Source: Chloranthus sessilifolius (lineage: Eukaryota; Streptophyta; Magnoliopsida; Chloranthales; Chloranthaceae). Taken from it: 64,000 nucleotides of DNA. Position numbers and translations under genes: made by a program. The DNA lies in contig CM037593.1 of the NCBI GenBank assembly GCA_021018995.1, forward strand, positions 37,399,810 through 37,463,809, written 5' to 3'. Shown piece after piece: positions 52,340-63,860 of the stretch. Position 1 is the first letter of the stretch. Each line of letters opens with the position of its first letter. A model generated the notes under the pieces. That model ran no database searches. It was not told the origin of the DNA and saw nothing but the letters and a program-made list of their open reading frames with translations.

Positions 52340-53457
52340 CTAGGATAGAGAAAAAACAAAAGAAGATAGAGGAATAGAGGAAAGAGCTGGAGCTCTCGGG
52401 CCCTTGTAGCACCGTTGTCGGACCGTCGTATCGATGCTAACTCCAGTGAGCTTCTGATAGCACAATGGGATAGAGGAAGGTTCTAACTATTTGAGGCTTG
52501 GGAAGAGGATGGTTAGAAATGATGGTATGAGAGATGAGTTAAGGCTTTGTTCTTGCTAAAGCTATGAGGGATTGATGGTGGAAGATATGGTATGAAGGAT
52601 GAACCTAGGTTCTAAAGAATGGGAGGATTAAGGCTTGAAAATGAGGAGGGATTTCTCTAGAGTTTTCTCTCTCTTTTTTGGAAAATTTTCAAGTAGCTTA
52701 AACAAGAGGGGGTCTCTATTTATAGAGTTGGGGTAATTAGTGAGTGGCTAACTTACTAATTGATTAGAAATTAGGTAATGGTCCATATAAGATTTTTGAG
52801 GTTTTTGAGGGCTTGGAGAAGAGGGATTTGGGTTTTAATGGTGGATGATGGGGTGATGGTTTAAATGACAAAAGGGTGGAACTTAGGTTTGGGAGGGGTA
52901 CTAGGGTCCTAAAGATACAAACCCTGAAGTTCAGGATGGTCCACAAGTCAAACCCCCTAATTTTCAAAACCCATTTTTGGACAGGAGAAGTTCATGCCCA
53001 TGCAGAAAAAACCAATTTTTGTCAAAAATTGCCTATGTGTACATACTATGTACGCATGAGTAAATTTTCTCATGAAATTTTTTTTGTTCCGATTAGATGT
53101 ATCTTCTCGAGCTACCCCAAAAAAACCTATAATAATAGTCAATCAGGCATTTCTATCAAAAGTTATGGCCATTGGAAGTTTGAGGGCGCGTAACATCATG
53201 AATCCATAAAATGTCCTTTTTTAGGGCCTCATGCCTCCATGAGCTGACTTTAGGACCATTCGGGAATCGGGGATCATTATCCAAGATTTATCTAAGCTTC
53301 CTGAGGGTGCTAGTATGGATTCTAAGGGTTCGGGTTAGTTCGAGAAGGGTTCTAATAGTTATGGGAAGTGCTTTCAGAAGCTCGAAAGTTCGGAAGTACG
53401 CCTTTCTTGAAGTATGAGTTAATCGAGCCTTGGGCCAATTTTGGGTGTCTATAGACA
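52340..53457 (-). repeat. Tat/Ogre-type LTR, minus orientation (3' LTR of element 3)
   Basis: Reverse-complement relative of 50817-52020: matching GACACCCAAAATTGG start, CTCTATAAATAGAGACC TATA region at about 52710-52727 and CTCTATCCTAGAATTTGAG end. It lies to the left of the minus-strand pol and is therefore its 3' LTR. Sequence divergence between the two is visible throughout. Confidence 0.78.
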
Positions 53458-53699
53458 TCTGAAGAGGCCCAAGGCATATGCTAATGGGCCTGCCATATTC
53501 AAAGAGAACCTCAAACATCAATTGATGAAAACATGGAGAGTGACGTAAGCCCATATCATTGGGAAAACGTCCGTTAATCGAAATTATCAGTCCCCAAGAG
53601 CTTAGTGACATTACTGAGCATAATCGAGTATTGGTATGATTAATGATGCATGATGTTCAAGTTTCATTTTGAACAAAGTAGACTTGCGAGCAAAAGGGT

Positions 53700-56460
53700 G
53701 ATCGACCCATACTTAAAGATTGGCGTAAAGCAATAATGCGAAGATCCAACAGTTTGTGGCCAATCTCATAAGGCATTGATTGCCCCATTTTGATCAGTCA
53801 CGGGTGCCCCTATGCGAAGTAGGGTTTGAGGTCTTTGAGCGTATTCATAGATCCCAAAATTAATTTAGCACAACCTCCCGAGTGGAATGAATATTGATGT
53901 CGAACCACTTTGTAGGAGTGTGTGTCACTTTTGACGATAATCTTACTAACCGATCAATTATACAAAAATATGAACCCATTAAGGGCAAGAAATAACAAGG
54001 CAATGGAAGTTCTGACCCATGACTGGGTACAATTTATAGGAATAAACGTCCATCCAACGAATACCTAGATGCATGACGTACATTTACAGGGATACCGTGC
54101 AGGTTTTAAGCCTGCCACCGAGAATAATCACGGGAAAAGATCCCTTCTGCATCTATGTTTGAACATACTTGTTCGATATGTAATCTCATTTTTGACAGGT
54201 TGGTTTTGACCGATGAGAAACCTTCTTGATAACGGAGGTACCCGGACCTCAAACCCCATAGGGCGCATGCCCGGGCAACATAGACCAAGAGTCAACTCCT
54301 TTGAAATAGCTCATGACGAATCTGAAGTTAAGACGCTCAAGTTCATATGAATCCAAAAAAATGTTGGAGTGAATAGAGCAAAGAAATGACAGCTTGTGCC
54401 CAATCTCAAGAGGCATTGATTGCCCCACTTTGATTGGCACGCGTGCCCCAACCAAGGTAGGGTTCGAGGTTTTTTGAGCGAATTCAATGACCTTAAACTT
54501 TTAATTTAGCACAACAACCCGGGCGGAGTGAATATTGATGTCAAATCGCCCTTTGAGATATGTGCGACTTCCCATTTTTTGTATTTTTGTTTTTTGTTAT
54601 TTTTGTTTTTCTTATCTTCTTTTTTTGTTGTTTTTGCTTTTTGCATGAGCGCCTTGAAAAAGTGCATGTACGAGCTGCGGCTTGGGAACACGAGAACCTT
54701 CGCCTGGAAGGAGTTTTGAATGAGGTCTTTGGACCACTGATGCTTCTAGAATTAGGACCTTCTTGATCGATGGATGAGTAATCGCAATGCTCATGAAGAC
54801 AAACTTCTCCGTGGGATCTAGTATTTAGAACGCGAGTTGGGCTGTTCACCTAACCTGCACATGCTTCAAAAATAGATTAAACATAAAAGGAAAGGGGTAA
54901 AAACCCCTAGCAGATTATATTTTTGTTTTTTGGGTTATATGCATTTTTTTTTCTTTTTTTGTTGCTTTGTTTCTTTTTCAAATGTAAAGGCGGAGAAAAT
55001 GGTGCCACATGGATTATTTTTGTGATGTGGTGCAAGCAAAGTACACAAATGAAAGCAGAAAAAAGGAACTCTTTTTTGGTATATACATATTTTTCTTTTC
55101 TATTTTTTTGGTTTGATGCCTTAATCGTGAGGGGAGGTAATGAGTCTCATTTTGAGAATAGTCGAACCCGTTCATGCGGTTGGGCTTGAGTGGGGACCAA
55201 AATTTCACCAAGGTTGGAGCGTCCACTTGACCTTTTATCCTTACCTAAGGTCATGCATTCGACGGTGCGATTGCGAAGACATACCTGATCAGGATCCGAT
55301 TTGAGCTAACATAAGTGACCCAAACGACCAGATAGATCGAAAATATAACCGAAGGAGTAATTGACTTCTTTTCTTTTTCCTCAACTTTTCTTTTTAGCAA
55401 CATCTTTACTCACATCGCCTAAGATGGATTTTCGCCATGCCCGTAATTGCCCTCTTTTTTACCTGCAGCGCCCTTCCGAGTTTTCACTACGTCTATGGGT
55501 ACTTTGCTTTTTTACCCCAGACGCCTTTTCAGGTTTTCACCTGGTTCACACAAGCTCGCTCTTTTTATCCGTGGCTCCCTTGCGGGTTTTCACCACGTTC
55601 TTTTTTATTTGAGCATGTATGTTTTCTTTTTCTTTTTCTTTTTTCTTTTTTTTTTTTTATTCAAGAGCCACGACATGGACGTCGATTTCGTCATAGCCGA
55701 TTGAATGAAATTCTTTGTTGTCTCTCGGCTTGGCTCGTGCTGACCAAGAGATATTGTAACTGTTTGTAGACCGTAAAGAAGACTATCTCCAGGGATGCAT
55801 CATGGTCATAGGTTGACAGGGATAGGTTATAAATTTTAAAGGTATTCTCGGATTAAAATGTTTTCTTGATTGAGTTCTAGCTCTCGTAATACACGTCTTC
55901 CTTGAAGAATTTTTACTGTACATGCCCCATGATTTTATATATTTTTCTTTTCTATATATTTTTTTATTCTTTTTGCTTTCTTTTTAGACATCCTCTTTTT
56001 AAGATTTCACTTTTCTGATTTTTTTGTTTTGTTTTTGAAGATAACTCTTTCGCTTTTCGCTTTTGGAGTTTCTCTTTTTTTTTTCTTGGTATATACACAT
56101 TTTTCTTTTTCTGAGAGGAGGGATTATGAAAGAAAGGCTATCGGCTCAACGCTCATTTAGGGACACTTTTTGGCTACTTGGCTATAAAATGATGGCCTCT
56201 TTTAATGGGCCCTTAAGTGGTCATGCATCCATTTTATCAATACTTATCTCATTGTGAGAGACTTGGAGTAGAATCGTCGTACGTATCTAGCGTTGATTGG
56301 TTCGGGAAAGTGATATCCGTCTATGGTGGCGAGATGGAGCACGTATCCAGGGAGCACTTCTCAAATGACATAAGGCCCTTCTCAATTGGGCTTGAATTTC
56401 CCTCTCGGATCGGCGTGGAGAGGGGAAAATCTTCTTGAGTACCGTGTCACCCACTCTCAA
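53700..56460 (-). other. Element 3 spacer between integrase and 3' LTR
   Basis: Contains a direct duplication of about 200 bp at about 640-base spacing (CCAATCTCA.AAGGCATTGATTGCCCCA at 53759 and 54399), T-rich tracts, and at 55465-55600 a triple GGGTTTTCACCACG-like word. No coding recognised. Such spacers are typical of this lineage. Confidence 0.6.
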
Positions 56461-56463
56461 TGC

Positions 56464-57526
56464 TCAAACACAAACACGATTGTTGTAAGTGCGTGAGATC
56501 CTTCCTTGGTAAACCTGGGTGTGACACAAAGCTTGGAGCCTCTTCTCATCGATCAAATTCAGTTGTTCAAAATGGGATCTTTCTCTTTTGGCTTCCGGTA
56601 GATCAGACTCGATGAGGGTATAGAGTGAGGGTACCTTGACTTCAACTGGTAGCACAACCTCGATTCCATATACAAGGGAAAACCGTGTTTCCCCTGTAGC
56701 GGTACGGATCGACGTTTGATAGGCCCATAGAGCGAAAGGTAGCATTTCACTCCAGTCTCGGTAGGTGACAACCATTTTTTTCAAGGATGTAGACAACTGT
56801 TTTATTGGTTGCCTCTATGGCTCCTTTGGTTTGCGACCGATATGGTGACGAGTGATGATGTTTGATTTTATACTGCTCGGATAAGGGTTAGATGCACTTG
56901 TTCGTAAAGGTGGTGCTGTTGTCCATGATGATATCATTAGGCATGTCAAATCGATAAACAATATTGTTCTTGATAAACTTCTCGACATGACCAACTGTGA
57001 TGTTTGCGTAATATGTTGTCTCTACCCATTTGGTAAAGTACTCGATAGTGACCAAGATGAACAGATGCCCATTAGAAGCTTTCAGATTGACCTTTCAGAC
57101 GACATCGAGGCCCCATGTGGCAAATGGCCATAGAATGGTTATGTTGTGTATATCAATGGCAGGAACATGTATCAGAGTGGAGTGTTCTTGGCATTTGTAG
57201 CACTTTTGAGCATGCTTACAACCGTTAGTTTCCATACTGGTTCGAAAATACCCTTTTCATAAGATCTTTTTAGCGAGCATATGACCGTTGACGCGTGCCC
57301 CGCATACTCCCTCATGGATTTTCTTTATGACATTGGCTACCCCAGTTTCAGTTAGGCAACTAAGTAGGATATTGTCATATGATCGTTTGTAGAGACATTT
57401 GTCACAGATGACGTAATTCATCGCTAAGTGTTGGATGGTCCGCCTGTCAGTGTTAGACGTGCCCTCAGGGGAAGGCACGTGTTTTGAGGAAGTTCTTAAT
57501 ATCTGAGAATCATAGAGGCTCATCAT
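56464..57526 (-). pseudogene. Tat/Ogre integrase
   Basis: The zinc-binding part is at 57526-57257 (IHEGVCGARVNGHMLAKKIL; HHCC partly in other frames). The catalytic core in broken frames spans about 57250-56800. The C-terminal core is at 56796-56464 (SEMLPFALWAYQTSIRTATGETRFSLVYG). The GVCG.H..G and YGIE.VLP words are Tat/Ogre type. Stops and frame changes disable it. Confidence 0.85.
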
Positions 57527-57599
57527 CTGTCTTTGTGGATCCTTCGATCTGGAGGCAGAAGACCGACTCGTTTCTCTGTTTGATCATGATTGGCTTCAT

Positions 57600-58436
57600 T
57601 TCTATGCCACAGGGGATTTCGACCATTGATGCCAATGTTGCCACTGCATCAGCAAAGAGATTTCTTGCTCACGGGACGTAGGAGAAAGTAACATCATCGA
57701 AGCATGCTATCAGATCTTCAAGGTGCTCATGGTATGAGATTAGTTTTTTCCTCCTCATCTTTCAGTCTTTGTTGGTTTGACATATGATCAATTGTAAATC
57801 GTCAAACACCCTAAGATTAGTTACGTTCAGGTCGAAAGTTGCTTATAATATGGTTATGCAGGCATCGTATTCAACCATGTTCTTGGTGCAGGGGAAATTA
57901 AGCTTGATGGATATTGGTACATGAGACCCTTTTGGTGAGATTAGAACATCGCCGACTCCTTGACCTTATGCATTTGATGCCCCATCAAAGTGCATTACCC
58001 AAGAATCCTCTACCTCTTCTGTGTCATCCTCTATCATGAACAAGATGTCTTCATCGAGAAACTCGGTTCTCAGAGGCTCGTAATCAGGTAAGGGGTTCTC
58101 AACAAGATGATTGGCAAGTGTTTGCCCCTTGATCGATTGTTGTGTGATATACATGATGTCAAATTTTGATAAGAGGAGTTACCAGTGTGCAGTTTGGCCA
58201 GTGAGAGTTGGCTTTTCAAATCAGTACTTCAAAGGGTCCATTCTCACTAGAAGGAGAACCACCTGAGATAGCAAGTAGTGTCGAAGTCTCTGTGTAGCAC
58301 ATACGAGAGTCAAACAAGCTTTCTCCATATGAGAATAGTGTGTCTCGTAATCAATGAATTTCTTGCTCAAGAAGTAGATGTCCTGCTCTCTTCTTCTGAT
58401 TTCATCATGCTGCCCTAGGACACTTCCTATCGAGAA
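57600..58436 (-). pseudogene. RNase H pair (RNH and additional aRNH)
   Basis: 58436-58160 is a decayed first RNase H. 58154-57966 encodes KGQTLANHLVENPLPDYEPL, then a DEDILFMIEDD and WVMHFDGASNA. This is the start of the second, archaeal-type RNase H found only in Tat/Ogre and allied elements. Its first catalytic D is in HFDGASN. Confidence 0.82.
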
Positions 58437-59530
58437 TTATATTATTGAAAGGTACATCAAGAATGGTTTCCCGGGCGCCGACGGTACCAACACTGGAGGG
58501 TTGAGGAGGTAGCTTTTGATTTTATCAAAAGTTACTTGGAAATCGTCATTCCATTCGACGAGTGAATCTTTCCTCAGTAGCTTGAAAATCGGCATGCAGA
58601 TAGGAGTGAGTTGTGCAATGAATCGACTGATGTACTGTATTCTCCTAAAAAATCCTCTGACTTCTTTGTCGGTAGATGATGGAGGCATTTCGACGATGAC
58701 TTTTACCTTTATTGGGTCAACTTTGATGCCCCTTCTACTGACGATGAAGCACAATAGTTTGTCTGATATGGTATCGAAGGCGCATTTATGAGGTTTAGAT
58801 GTAGCCTGTACTTTCTCAATCTTTCAAACAGCTGTTGGAGGCTAACTAGATGATCACCTCTCTCTTGTGACTTGGCGATCATGTCATCCACATACGCCTC
58901 AATTTCTCGATGCATCATGTCATGGAATAGCATTGTCATTGCCATTTGGTATGTTGCTCTAATATTTTTCAATCCGAATGGCATGACTTGGTAGTAGAAA
59001 GTGCCCCATGGAGTGATGAACGTCATCTTTTCTCGATCCGCCTCTGGCATTTTTATTTGGTTGTACCCTGAAAATCTGTCCATGAACGAGAGCATCCCAT
59101 GCCTGGTAGTATTATCAACTAAGATGTCGATGTGTGGTAAAGGGAAGTCGTCCTTCAGGCTCGCCTTGTTAAGATTTCTGAAATCGATGTATATGCAAAC
59201 CTTTCCATCCTTCTTCGATACTAGCACGATGTTGGCTAGCCACTACAGGTATTTAGAGACTATAAGAAAACCAGCATTGTACTACTTGATGACCTCATCT
59301 TTTACTTTCAACATCCACTCAGGCCGAAAACGCCTAAATTTCTGCTTGATGGGCTTTACATTGGGATACAATAGCAACTCATGCTCGACAAAATTGGTGT
59401 CTAAACTAGGCATATCCTCATTTGACCATGCGAAGACGTCTTGGTATAATCGAAGGAAATCAATCATGCCTTTTCTTTCCTCGGGAGGCAGTGACATTCC
59501 GATCTTGGTGATTTTAAGATCCTCCTATGT
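58437..59530 (-). pseudogene. Tat/Ogre reverse transcriptase
   Basis: N-terminal DFLRLYQDVFAWSNEDMPSL and KQKFRRFRPEW (59497-59282), then MLVSKKDGKVCIYIDFRNLNK, MDRFSGYNQI, MPFGLKN, AYVDDMIAKS (the catalytic box, at about 58880), and the thumb GIKVDPIKVKVIVEMPP (58754-58437). At least two frame changes. It copies element RNA to cDNA in intact relatives. Confidence 0.9.
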
Positions 59531-60453
59531 TCCCAGATTGACTTCCTCAATCTCTTCAATGATCGGGGTAGGACCATTCTCAAAATCGGCGTATTGTTCG
59601 AGGAGTACATTGGGTAGCCCCTCAACTGGGACCTCCTCATCCAGATCTGTGACTCCTACCCCTCCTTGTATTTTTATAAGAAAAAGATGGATTTCACGTC
59701 AGATGGGTTCTTCTTTTAAGGCATAAATTTTCTTTTTCTCGAGAATCTTAAAAGACAAATTTTTTAGATTTTGTATTTTATCTTTTTTTTTATTCTTTTC
59801 CTCGGAGATGGGCTCTTGGCAATGCGGGTCTCTATACATGCTTGGCATCGCTTGCCAAGGGCTAATCTCACTTTTTATAAGTTTTTTTTGGAAAGTTGGT
59901 GCCGAATTTCAAGCCACCAGACGTTTCCAGAGTTATGGGTCTTGCTCCGTGGAGGGGGAGTGAGATGGCCCACCGGAATCAGCCTTCATCATTCTTACCA
60001 TAGGTTCATCTGGAACCTGGCCATCAAACGTTAGCACGGGCTTGGGGTGGGTTATAACAGGTGGCTGTACTTGTATGGGTACCTCTTCCTCAAAAAGTGA
60101 TAGGGACGCCAGGTCTATTTTGATCTCAGGAGGAATGATTTGTGGATTGGTATCGTGGTCAATGGCTTTTCTATGTAGGGACAGCTAAGTTGCCCCATTC
60201 TGATCGATTTTGATGACCCCTGCACTTACAGACGTGCTCAATTATGTGGTCGCGGACAGGGCTCATCTTCCTCCAGGTGTATCCCTCTAACTTTGGCTGT
60301 GATAGTGGTTCGGGCCTTTTCCTTGGCCTCTTAGATCTCTTCTTTGGTAGGCTTGTATCCTAAATCGAATTTGATATGCTACCCACCTTTTGCTCTGACT
60401 GGGTCCCTCCTGCCATGGAGGCGAGGACCTAAACCCTTTCCTCTTTGGTAGCC

Positions 60454-60807
60454 TCATTTTTTTAGTATAGCTACGGCTGCAATCATTCCTCCTCCAGTTT
60501 TTGTGGCAACCTTTCCGAGGGGCTCTGGGGCCACTATCGATACGTCGTATTGGAAGCTATGGAGGTCCATGTCTTCAGCTGTGTGCAATACATCCAGTAC
60601 TTTAAGATTTTCTATGCATTGTGAACCTCTTTCTCCGTCTTCTCGCCCCTCACCCAAGATAGCTATGACTTTTTCCTCCGAGATGAACTTGAGTTTCTGG
60701 TGTAGGGTCAAGGGTACTACCCCGATTTCATGCAGCCAGGGGCACCCTAGCAACAGATTGAAAGTGGATTTGATATCCATAACTAGAAAGGGGATAGAGA
60801 AGGTCAT
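60454..60807 (-). pseudogene. Tat/Ogre protease region
   Basis: Encodes FLVMDIKSTFNLLLGCPWLHEIG and LHQKLKFI. This is the second half of the aspartic protease, where the LLGRPW word is conserved in Ogre elements. The catalytic DSGS part, expected at about 60900-61000, is visible only as the decayed INVDPLSTN-type segment. Confidence 0.78.
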
Positions 60808-60999
60808 TGGCCTAATCGTGAGCTCAAGATCAACTTCTCCTATTACCTCTCTTCTCGTGTTATCGAATCCTTAGGCCCCTGTCTTAGTTGGTCGGAACAT
60901 GAAGGGATCGACACCTATCTTGGTGGCAGTCCTCAAAGGGCACACATTTAACGTTGATCCGTTGTCCACCAACACCAATGGTATCACCAAATTTCCCAT

Positions 61000-61887
61000 T
61001 TTTGCCATGATGTTGAGGGATATGGAGTGGTTACCCCTTCAATTGGAAGATCCGCATCAGATAAAAAGATGGCTATAGGAGCAAGCACTTGTCCAATCAT
61101 CTGCCCCACCTCATCTGGGGAAACTGTCAGAGACATGAGGGTCTTTCAGGGCCATAATTAGAGATTTGAAGTGTGGCAGAGACATCATAAGTAAGTCCCA
61201 GATGGTGATGTGAGTTGGCATTCTCCTAAGTTGTGTTTCCAACGCATATTCCCGACTCATTCTTTCTATGGGGTGTACTGCAGCTGATTCTCTCTTTTCC
61301 TCGGGCTAGACCGACGCTGGTACTTCAGGCTACTTGGAAATCTTTCCCGACCGTGTGATAAACTCAACTGCCCATTCCCTATTACTGCCAGTATTACCAT
61401 CAGTTTAATTGTAGTTGAAAGGGACCTGGTGAGGATCATATGACGGTTTGGGGATCTGGAATGAGGGTGGATGAGGGTATCAAAGATGACTGGGTTGGCA
61501 GCGTGGCAAAATCGGACCAAATATGGTTGACTGGTGCTGAAGATGGATAGACTGGTGGGGATGTAGCAAAACTGGGCCAACTGTAATGAATTAGGTGACA
61601 TATAACAGTCGCTATGGGTGCTGGAAATGACTCGTATATCAGGGGTGAGGCAAAACTTGGCTGAACATAGTTGAAAGGGGTTGGTGCCGAAAAATGCATC
61701 CTCAAATCTAGAGGTGTTGCTTGTGGTGTAGGGTTGGGGAAGTAGTCAACTAAATTCAGAGGCTCAACTACCCTTATAATTTCATTCTCTCAGCTCCATT
61801 GCCTTGGTGTCACATAAACTCTTCCATCTCTTCATCCAGCATGTTGATGGTGACCCTTAGGCCCATTCCTCCTTGCGGGTGAGGAGG
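61000..61887 (-). pseudogene. Element 3 gag remnant
   Basis: Short Pro-rich frames (about 61705-61436) before protease. No complete gag domain. Assigned by position. Confidence 0.45.
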
Positions 61888-62887
61888 TGTTAAGACCTGA
61901 AAAGTATCACTTTTCAGCCCTTAACTTAACCTTTGATTAGACCCTTAGCCTCCTAATAAGTTCTTGTTAAGTGTTTTGTGTAGGTAATAATCAGCGGTGA
62001 AATAAGGCCAGGAATCCTGTTAAGGAGCCTACTTTGGCACCAGAAATCCCTCAGAAGAATGAACTCTGAATCCAGACCTGAAATGAGCCTCGCGCAGCTG
62101 ACCCAAGCTTTAGAGGATTCAGGAGAAATATGTCTCACGCAGTTCAACTGAGCTTCCCAAGACTTTACAGCAATCTCTCGTGCAGATGAGTGACTGAAGA
62201 GCTTCAGAAACTCAAACTCGCACAGCTCTCGCGAAGCTTAAGAGTAAAACACATCGTGCAGTGTCGCACAGTTCAAAGCAGACCTCTCTCAATCTCGCGC
62301 AAATCGCTCAGAACGACTGAGGAGAGAGAGCTTCAGAAGATTCCTCGCGCAGCTGTCGCGCAGTCGCCGCAGGATGCAATTATCAGAAGAAGAACTCCTG
62401 GCACAGTTCTTGCGCCATTCAAGAAGAAAACATCCTTGCGAAGGCAAAGCCACTCTCGCAAAGATCAGCCCAGCGAAGACAGACCAACCTCGCGACTGCT
62501 TGAACTTCAACCCCGCGACATCTGAGACTGTTTTCTACTCAACCTCGCGAAGCCCAATCCAGCGAGAGCGCAATTCTCTATCGCGCGACTGCCTGAAGAG
62601 CAAACCAAGGCAACCTCACGATGGCTGAAGCTTCAATGTCAAATTATCCTAGCGAAGAGCAAAGAGCTACCATGTGACAAGTCTGGAAAACTACAGCTAC
62701 CTAGCGAAGCTCTGAACCTAAACTTCCATCTCTTCAGCAGATGACCTTCTAGAAATTTTCAAGCTATTAGGGCACGCACTCCCATTCTCAAATCTCCATA
62801 TACGCACCTCGAGGCATCCAAGGATCACTGTTAGGCCAGGTGGCATTGTTAAAATTAGGGTTTCCTAAATGCGCCGCCACCCCACTG

Positions 62888-62900
62888 CTATATAAACTCA
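62888..62900 (+). promoter_or_regulatory. TATA box of the LTR at 61888
   Basis: GCTATATAAACTC, with CTTAGGTTTAGG downstream. The best TATA match in the right part of the window. Confidence 0.6.
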
Positions 62901-63211
62901 TACCTAGCTTAGGTTTAGGTATCTGGGAACACATCTCAGATCGTTTTCTTTTTTCTTTCTTTTTAGCTGTAAGTAATTTTCTTTTTCTCTTTCCTTCTCT
63001 CCATAGTCCAGCACTTGCTGGCTATGCCTTTGTATGTGTTTTTGAACTAGATTAATGGAAGTTCTGTAATAGGATCTGTACTTTGTGGGATTGGTGTTTA
63101 TGTGTGAGATGCTCTGTGCAAGGCTGCTGCCTTGTGATCCACCATTGCTTTGGCTGTGTTTCAAAGCAATGGAGGACTGATTTTAAGAGCCATTCAGATC
63201 CAAGTGACCTG

Positions 63212-63860
63212 TGTGTCTGGACTATCATGGTCCTACAGCCTTAGCCCCACCACAGGACCCACTAGATCTGAAATCCCCATGGGAGCTTGAGCTGGTAGCC
63301 TGGTGACCATGGTGGTAGCAGCGATATTCTTGTTTTATTTTGGGCTCCGTGAGGAGGATAACCTCTGAGATAGTCTGTGACCATTTAAGTGGACAGATTA
63401 TAGCCTTAGGGTGATTCTAATCCACCGATCCAAGATGGATCCTTCTTCTTTACACCTAAGCTTGTAGAAGCCTGGTGAGAGATTGTACAGAGGCAGACTC
63501 CCCTATATTTGTATAGATCCGCCATCAGATGTTGGATCTGATCTGGTTATAGAGATTGTAGGCTGGTGACTGGACCATTGTAGCCTCACTCAAGCAATGG
63601 ACAGCTAGATCGAAGGTTGTACTCAATCTCTTACTGGTTCTATGTGTCTAGGCTATCATGGTCTTATACAGCCTTAGCCCCACATATAGAGCTTTAGAGA
63701 TTGAGGTTCCCTATAGATTCTTGAGCTGGTAGCCTGGATGAAATAGTGCCTGCAATGATTTTCTTGTTGTGTTTTGACCCATCCCTGGATAGTGGCTCCC
63801 CTATGGGATAATCTGTGACCATTTGAGTGGACAGGTTATAGCCTTAAGGGTGGAATCATG
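63212..63860 (+). repeat. ~431-bp direct duplication in LTR/leader
   Basis: Two copies share GTGTCT.G.CTATCATGGTC.TACAGCCTTAGCCCCAC, CTTGAGCTGGTAGCCTGG and TCTGTGACCATTT.AGTGGACAG.TTATAGCCTTA, starting at about 63212 and 63643. Confidence 0.82.

Larger units (their letters stand above)
53458..61887 (-). mobile_element. Tat/Ogre Ty3/gypsy element 3, degenerate
   Basis: Minus-strand internal region in the order gag (about 61880-61000), protease (about 60807), RT (59500-58440), RNase H, a second 'archaeal' RNase H (58160-57600), integrase (57530-56460), then a 3-kb non-coding spacer to the 3' LTR. The extra RNase H after the first, and the long 3' spacer, mark the Tat/Ogre lineage. Many frame breaks. 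The 5' LTR and part of gag are lost at 61888, where another LTR begins. Confidence 0.85.

Noticed and set aside
59001..59726. 241-codon plus-strand ORF
   Set aside because: Antisense shadow of the Tat/Ogre RT. The minus strand carries the family motifs.
62190..62628. Overlapping 60-110 codon ORFs on both strands
   Set aside because: They follow the CG-rich repeat words, which lack stops in several frames. There is no domain and no codon bias.
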